In this document: piece after piece, positions 6,302 to 8,252 of the stretch
Position numbering within the stretch: the first letter of the stretch is position 1
How the letters are laid out: the number at the start of each line of letters is the position of its first letter
NCBI GenBank assembly: GCA_017461825.1
Contig: JAFTXB010000031.1
Location: 1-8,252, forward strand
Direction of reading: 5' to 3'
Source of the DNA: Clostridia bacterium
GTDB taxonomy: Bacteria > Bacillota > Clostridia > Oscillospirales > CAG-272
DNA length: 8,252 nt
Made by a program: the position numbers and the translations under genes
The notes under the pieces: generated by a model
Seen by the model: the letters and a program-made list of their open reading frames with translations, nothing else
Database searches by the model: none
Told to the model about the DNA's origin: nothing

Positions 6302-7699
6302 TTATCCTCCTATTTCAAAGCCGGGATACTGTCCGTCCTGCAATTGAGAGCCTTTATATAGCACATTGTAAAGTTCGGTTACGGCAGTCCAAGTAATGGC
6401 GGAAACGATTCCCGTTGGTGCAATTCCCGCTAAATTTTGAAAAGCAATGACAGCCTCTTCGGTACGAGGACCGAAATATCCGGTGGGGTTTACCTGCGGA
6501 ATTTCGGTGTAGGTCTGTGCGATATAATTGAGATATTGTTGCAGGAGCCTGACATCTTCGGAATCGGCTCCCACGCGCAGAGGAATTCCTCCGTAGGGAA
6601 TGGTATAGCCCTCGACGTATTCGCGCGGAACCGTATCGACGATTCCACGGTAGGCGCGATAGAGCCGATCCCATGTCAGCTCTCCCACTACACCGTCGAC
6701 GGGGAGCCCGAATGTTCTTTGTACGTCCTCGACTGCCGCACGCGTGGCTTCTCCAAACATACCGTCGATCGCAACAGGGGGGATCGTTTCGTAAAACTGT
6801 GAAACATACGAGATAAAAAATTGCAAATTGAGCACTGCGTTGCCGCTGTCTCCAAGCTGAAGTACGCCGGGATATTGATCGGTCACCTCATTGAGAGAGA
6901 TTCCCTCTGAATTGAGGTCGTTGAGACGCTTGACTCCGATATAGACATTTTGGATACGGTACCACGTTGATTTTCCTATGATGCCATCAGGCGTCAGATT
7001 GAATATCTCCTGAAAACGGCGTACAGCCGCCTCGGTATCGGTACCGAACACCCCGTCGGTCCGTGCGATCTTTGGCATGGACGGATAATTTGATGAAATG
7101 CGGTTGAGGCGTATCTGGGCGATTCGAACATCGTCGTTGGCGGAACCTAAAGAAAGGGCTACCTCGGGAGCGCTTGCGGTGTTGTTTTCGATCGGAGCAT
7201 CACGCACGAGCTCAATGTCGTCACCGTAGTAATAGGTGAGGATCTCGTAGGGTGTAAGACCTTGGTTCGCGAGTTCAACTGTGCCCCATTGCGAAAGCCC
7301 CGGGCAGGTTACCGTGGTGCCGTTGCAATACTGCGCAAAAAGCGGTTCAACATTGCCTGCTCTTCGGATATAATTATTGAAAAGCTCGCCGGCAATCTCG
7401 CGGATGTTGTCAAAAACATCGCGTCCCTGCACAAAAAATTGATCGTTTGCTGTGGTATTGGTGATATCAAAATCATAACCGCGCGTGCGATAGTATTCGG
7501 TAAACACACGGTTAAGCGCAAATGAGATCTGCGCATACATATTTGCGCGGATAGCACTTTCGGGCCAGGTAGGATAGATCTCACTTGAGGCGACATTTGC
7601 CACGTAATCGAGAAAGGGAAGGGTGACGTTTTGAGCATCGCTGTCGGGCGGTCCCAGATGTACTGTGATGGTTTCGGGAATGATGGGAAGATCGGGCAT
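6302..7699 (-). CDS. Compact SpoIID-like domain fused to three peptidoglycan-binding repeats
   Basis: Residues about 30-165 of this 465-residue protein resemble SpoIID/LytB. IYPTWPESAIRANMYAQ (41-57) aligns with the family's 'PxEALKAQAVAARTY' and keeps the candidate catalytic Glu (E47). GLSQWGTVELANQG (134-147), then ILTYYYGDDIEL, aligns with the family's 'GMSQWGA..MA..G...IL.yYY'. SpoIID is a lytic transglycosylase used during engulfment. Here E47 and the SQWG block are about 90 residues apart, much closer than in classical SpoIID, and the GHG histidine is absent. Three PG_binding_1 repeats follow at about 183-255, 279-350 and 373-444, with cores DGVFGTDTEAAV, DGMFGEATRAAV and TGYFGPRTEEAV. 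The N-terminus (MPDLPIIPET) is not a signal peptide and I see no membrane segment. The start has AAAGGAGA (7712-7705) close upstream. Enzyme activity is uncertain; a spore-related role is inferred. Confidence 0.85.
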   Translation of the reverse strand: MPDLPIIPETITVHLGPPDSDAQNVTLPFLDYVANVASSEIYPTWPESAIRANMYAQISFALNRVFTEYYRTRGYDFDITNTTANDQFFVQGRDVFDNIREIAGELFNNYIRRAGNVEPLFAQYCNGTTVTCPGLSQWGTVELANQGLTPYEILTYYYGDDIELVRDAPIENNTASAPEVALSLGSANDDVRIAQIRLNRISSNYPSMPKIARTDGVFGTDTEAAVRRFQEIFNLTPDGIIGKSTWYRIQNVYIGVKRLNDLNSEGISLNEVTDQYPGVLQLGDSGNAVLNLQFFISYVSQFYETIPPVAIDGMFGEATRAAVEDVQRTFGLPVDGVVGELTWDRLYRAYRGIVDTVPREYVEGYTIPYGGIPLRVGADSEDVRLLQQYLNYIAQTYTEIPQVNPTGYFGPRTEEAVIAFQNLAGIAPTGIVSAITWTAVTELYNVLYKGSQLQDGQYPGFEIGG

Positions 7700-7714
7700 G
7701 ACATTCTCCTTTCT

Positions 7715-8167
7715 TTAAAGATCGGGGGCAGTGGACTCAAAAAAGCGTTCACCGTCGGGGGAGCGTGAGTCGGTTCGCCCGTTTTCGGTCAAGGGAATCA
7801 GCTCCGCCTGCTGTATCGCGGTGATACCGTCAAAGATTGGAACATTGATGTATTGCTGTGCGAAATAGCCATCGAGACGGACATCCACAAGATAAGTGGA
7901 GAAGGGCGGTTGTTGCCCGTTTTGTGGGGTGAGTGTCAATGACCTCGGGGGCGCGGGGAGCGGAATGGGAACGGTGTTTCCGTCGCGATCGGTTGACACC
8001 GATACGATGAGATTACCGCGCCCCGGTGTAAGGTCGGGAAGCAAATCATAAACATTTACCTCTGCCCCTTCGAGCGGAATGGCTCCGCGTGCTGTTGTAG
8101 CCCGTATAATGAGATAACCCTGACCTGCTTTTTCAGGGCTTTGGCGGAAGTCGGCTTTTTGATCCAT
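7715..8167 (-). CDS. Carboxypeptidase-regulatory/transthyretin-like protein, first gene of operon
   Basis: The 150-residue protein has one small beta-rich domain at about residues 17-125: GYLIIRATTARGAIPLEGAEVNVY, strands around NLIVSVSTDRDGNTVPIPLP, then FSTYLVDVRLDGYFAQQYINVPIF. The pattern 'G.l.v....g..Pl.gA.V.v', 'T..dG....i.l', 'Y.v.v...Gy' is that of carboxypeptidase-regulatory-like (transthyretin-type) folds, which normally act as structural or adhesion modules. It lacks Cys, a signal peptide and membrane segments; the ends (1-16 and about 127-150) are polar and probably disordered. The ATG at 8167 has AGGAGG (8180-8175) at 7 bases. The stop is 15 bases from the start of the SpoIID-like gene, so they form one operon. 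From memory this gene recurs in Clostridia beside the SpoIID-like one, without a known function. Confidence 0.8.
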   Translation of the reverse strand: MDQKADFRQSPEKAGQGYLIIRATTARGAIPLEGAEVNVYDLLPDLTPGRGNLIVSVSTDRDGNTVPIPLPAPPRSLTLTPQNGQQPPFSTYLVDVRLDGYFAQQYINVPIFDGITAIQQAELIPLTENGRTDSRSPDGERFFESTAPDL

Positions 8168-8226
8168 ATGGTTGCCTCCTTTTGGATGGAAGATCCTGTG
8201 TCGTACCGTTAGATTCGGTTCCTTAC

Positions 8227-8241
8227 TAAGATATGCATATC
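8227..8241 (-). promoter_or_regulatory. Possible sporulation-sigma -10 and overlapping palindrome upstream of the operon
   Basis: The minus strand reads CATATCTTA (8235-8227), matching the CATAnnnTA -10 pattern of mother-cell sigma-K and partly the sigma-E pattern CATAcanT. A perfect 12-bp palindrome GATATGCATATC (8230-8241) overlaps it. The leader would be about 50 bases. The matching -35 would lie at or beyond the right edge, so this stays weak. No clear sigma-A promoter is visible in 8168-8252. Confidence 0.25.
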
Positions 8242-8252
8242 AGTTAAAAAGC

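Noticed and set aside
6437..6802. Plus-strand open frame antisense to the SpoIID-like gene
   Set aside because: It is a shadow of the repeat-encoding region; no start signals and no similarity to known proteins.
1..8252. CRISPR array, tRNA, rRNA, insertion sequence or phage genes
   Set aside because: A read-through of both strands shows no regularly spaced repeats, no tRNA-like cloverleaf, no transposase motifs and no flanking inverted repeats of mobile-element type.

Overview
The window reads as chromosomal DNA of an endospore-forming, Gram-positive member of the Firmicutes, most likely an uncultured gut-type Clostridia lineage. The evidence is a full-length SpoIIE, strong AGGAGG-type ribosome binding sites, sigma-A-like promoters, a YtrA-type GntR regulator with its operator, and a compact SpoIID-like protein. 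Base composition looks even, and I see no insertion sequence, phage gene, tRNA, rRNA or CRISPR array. Lineage below class is a guess.

Left part (1-1115). The first 28 codons of a GntR-family regulator run off the left edge on the minus strand. A near-perfect sigma-A promoter precedes it, and an inverted repeat of the YtrA operator type lies just downstream of the -10, so autorepression is likely. Next, also on the minus strand, is a SLOG-fold (YpsA/DUF1273-like) protein starting at TTG, with its own extended -10 promoter and a hairpin-plus-T-tract terminator. The 319-bp gap to spoIIE is a divergent promoter region. On the spoIIE side it holds two tandem Spo0A-box-like heptamers 22 bp upstream of a -10-like hexamer.

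Centre (1116-4447). spoIIE encodes the 835-residue membrane-bound PP2C phosphatase that activates sigma-F in the forespore. A histidine-phosphatase (phosphoglycerate mutase-like) gene follows on the same strand with its own promoter. A perfect 14-bp-stem hairpin closes that gene and, in the opposite direction, the convergent lipoprotein gene.

Right part (4448-8252), all minus strand. A lipoprotein carries an acidic Thr/Glu linker, a beta-sandwich-like region and an SGNH esterase domain resembling carbohydrate esterase family 2. Upstream of it is a tight three-gene operon (8167 to 5764): a 150-residue carboxypeptidase-regulatory/transthyretin-like protein, a 465-residue protein with a shortened SpoIID-like domain plus three peptidoglycan-binding repeats, and a 177-residue protein with two more such repeats. 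None of the three has a recognisable signal peptide or membrane segment. This is the most interesting part of the window: a probable, poorly described sporulation or spore-envelope module whose proteins would be made in the cytoplasm. A role in the mother cell around the developing spore is inference. An upstream element resembling a sigma-E/sigma-K -10 is consistent with it but weak.
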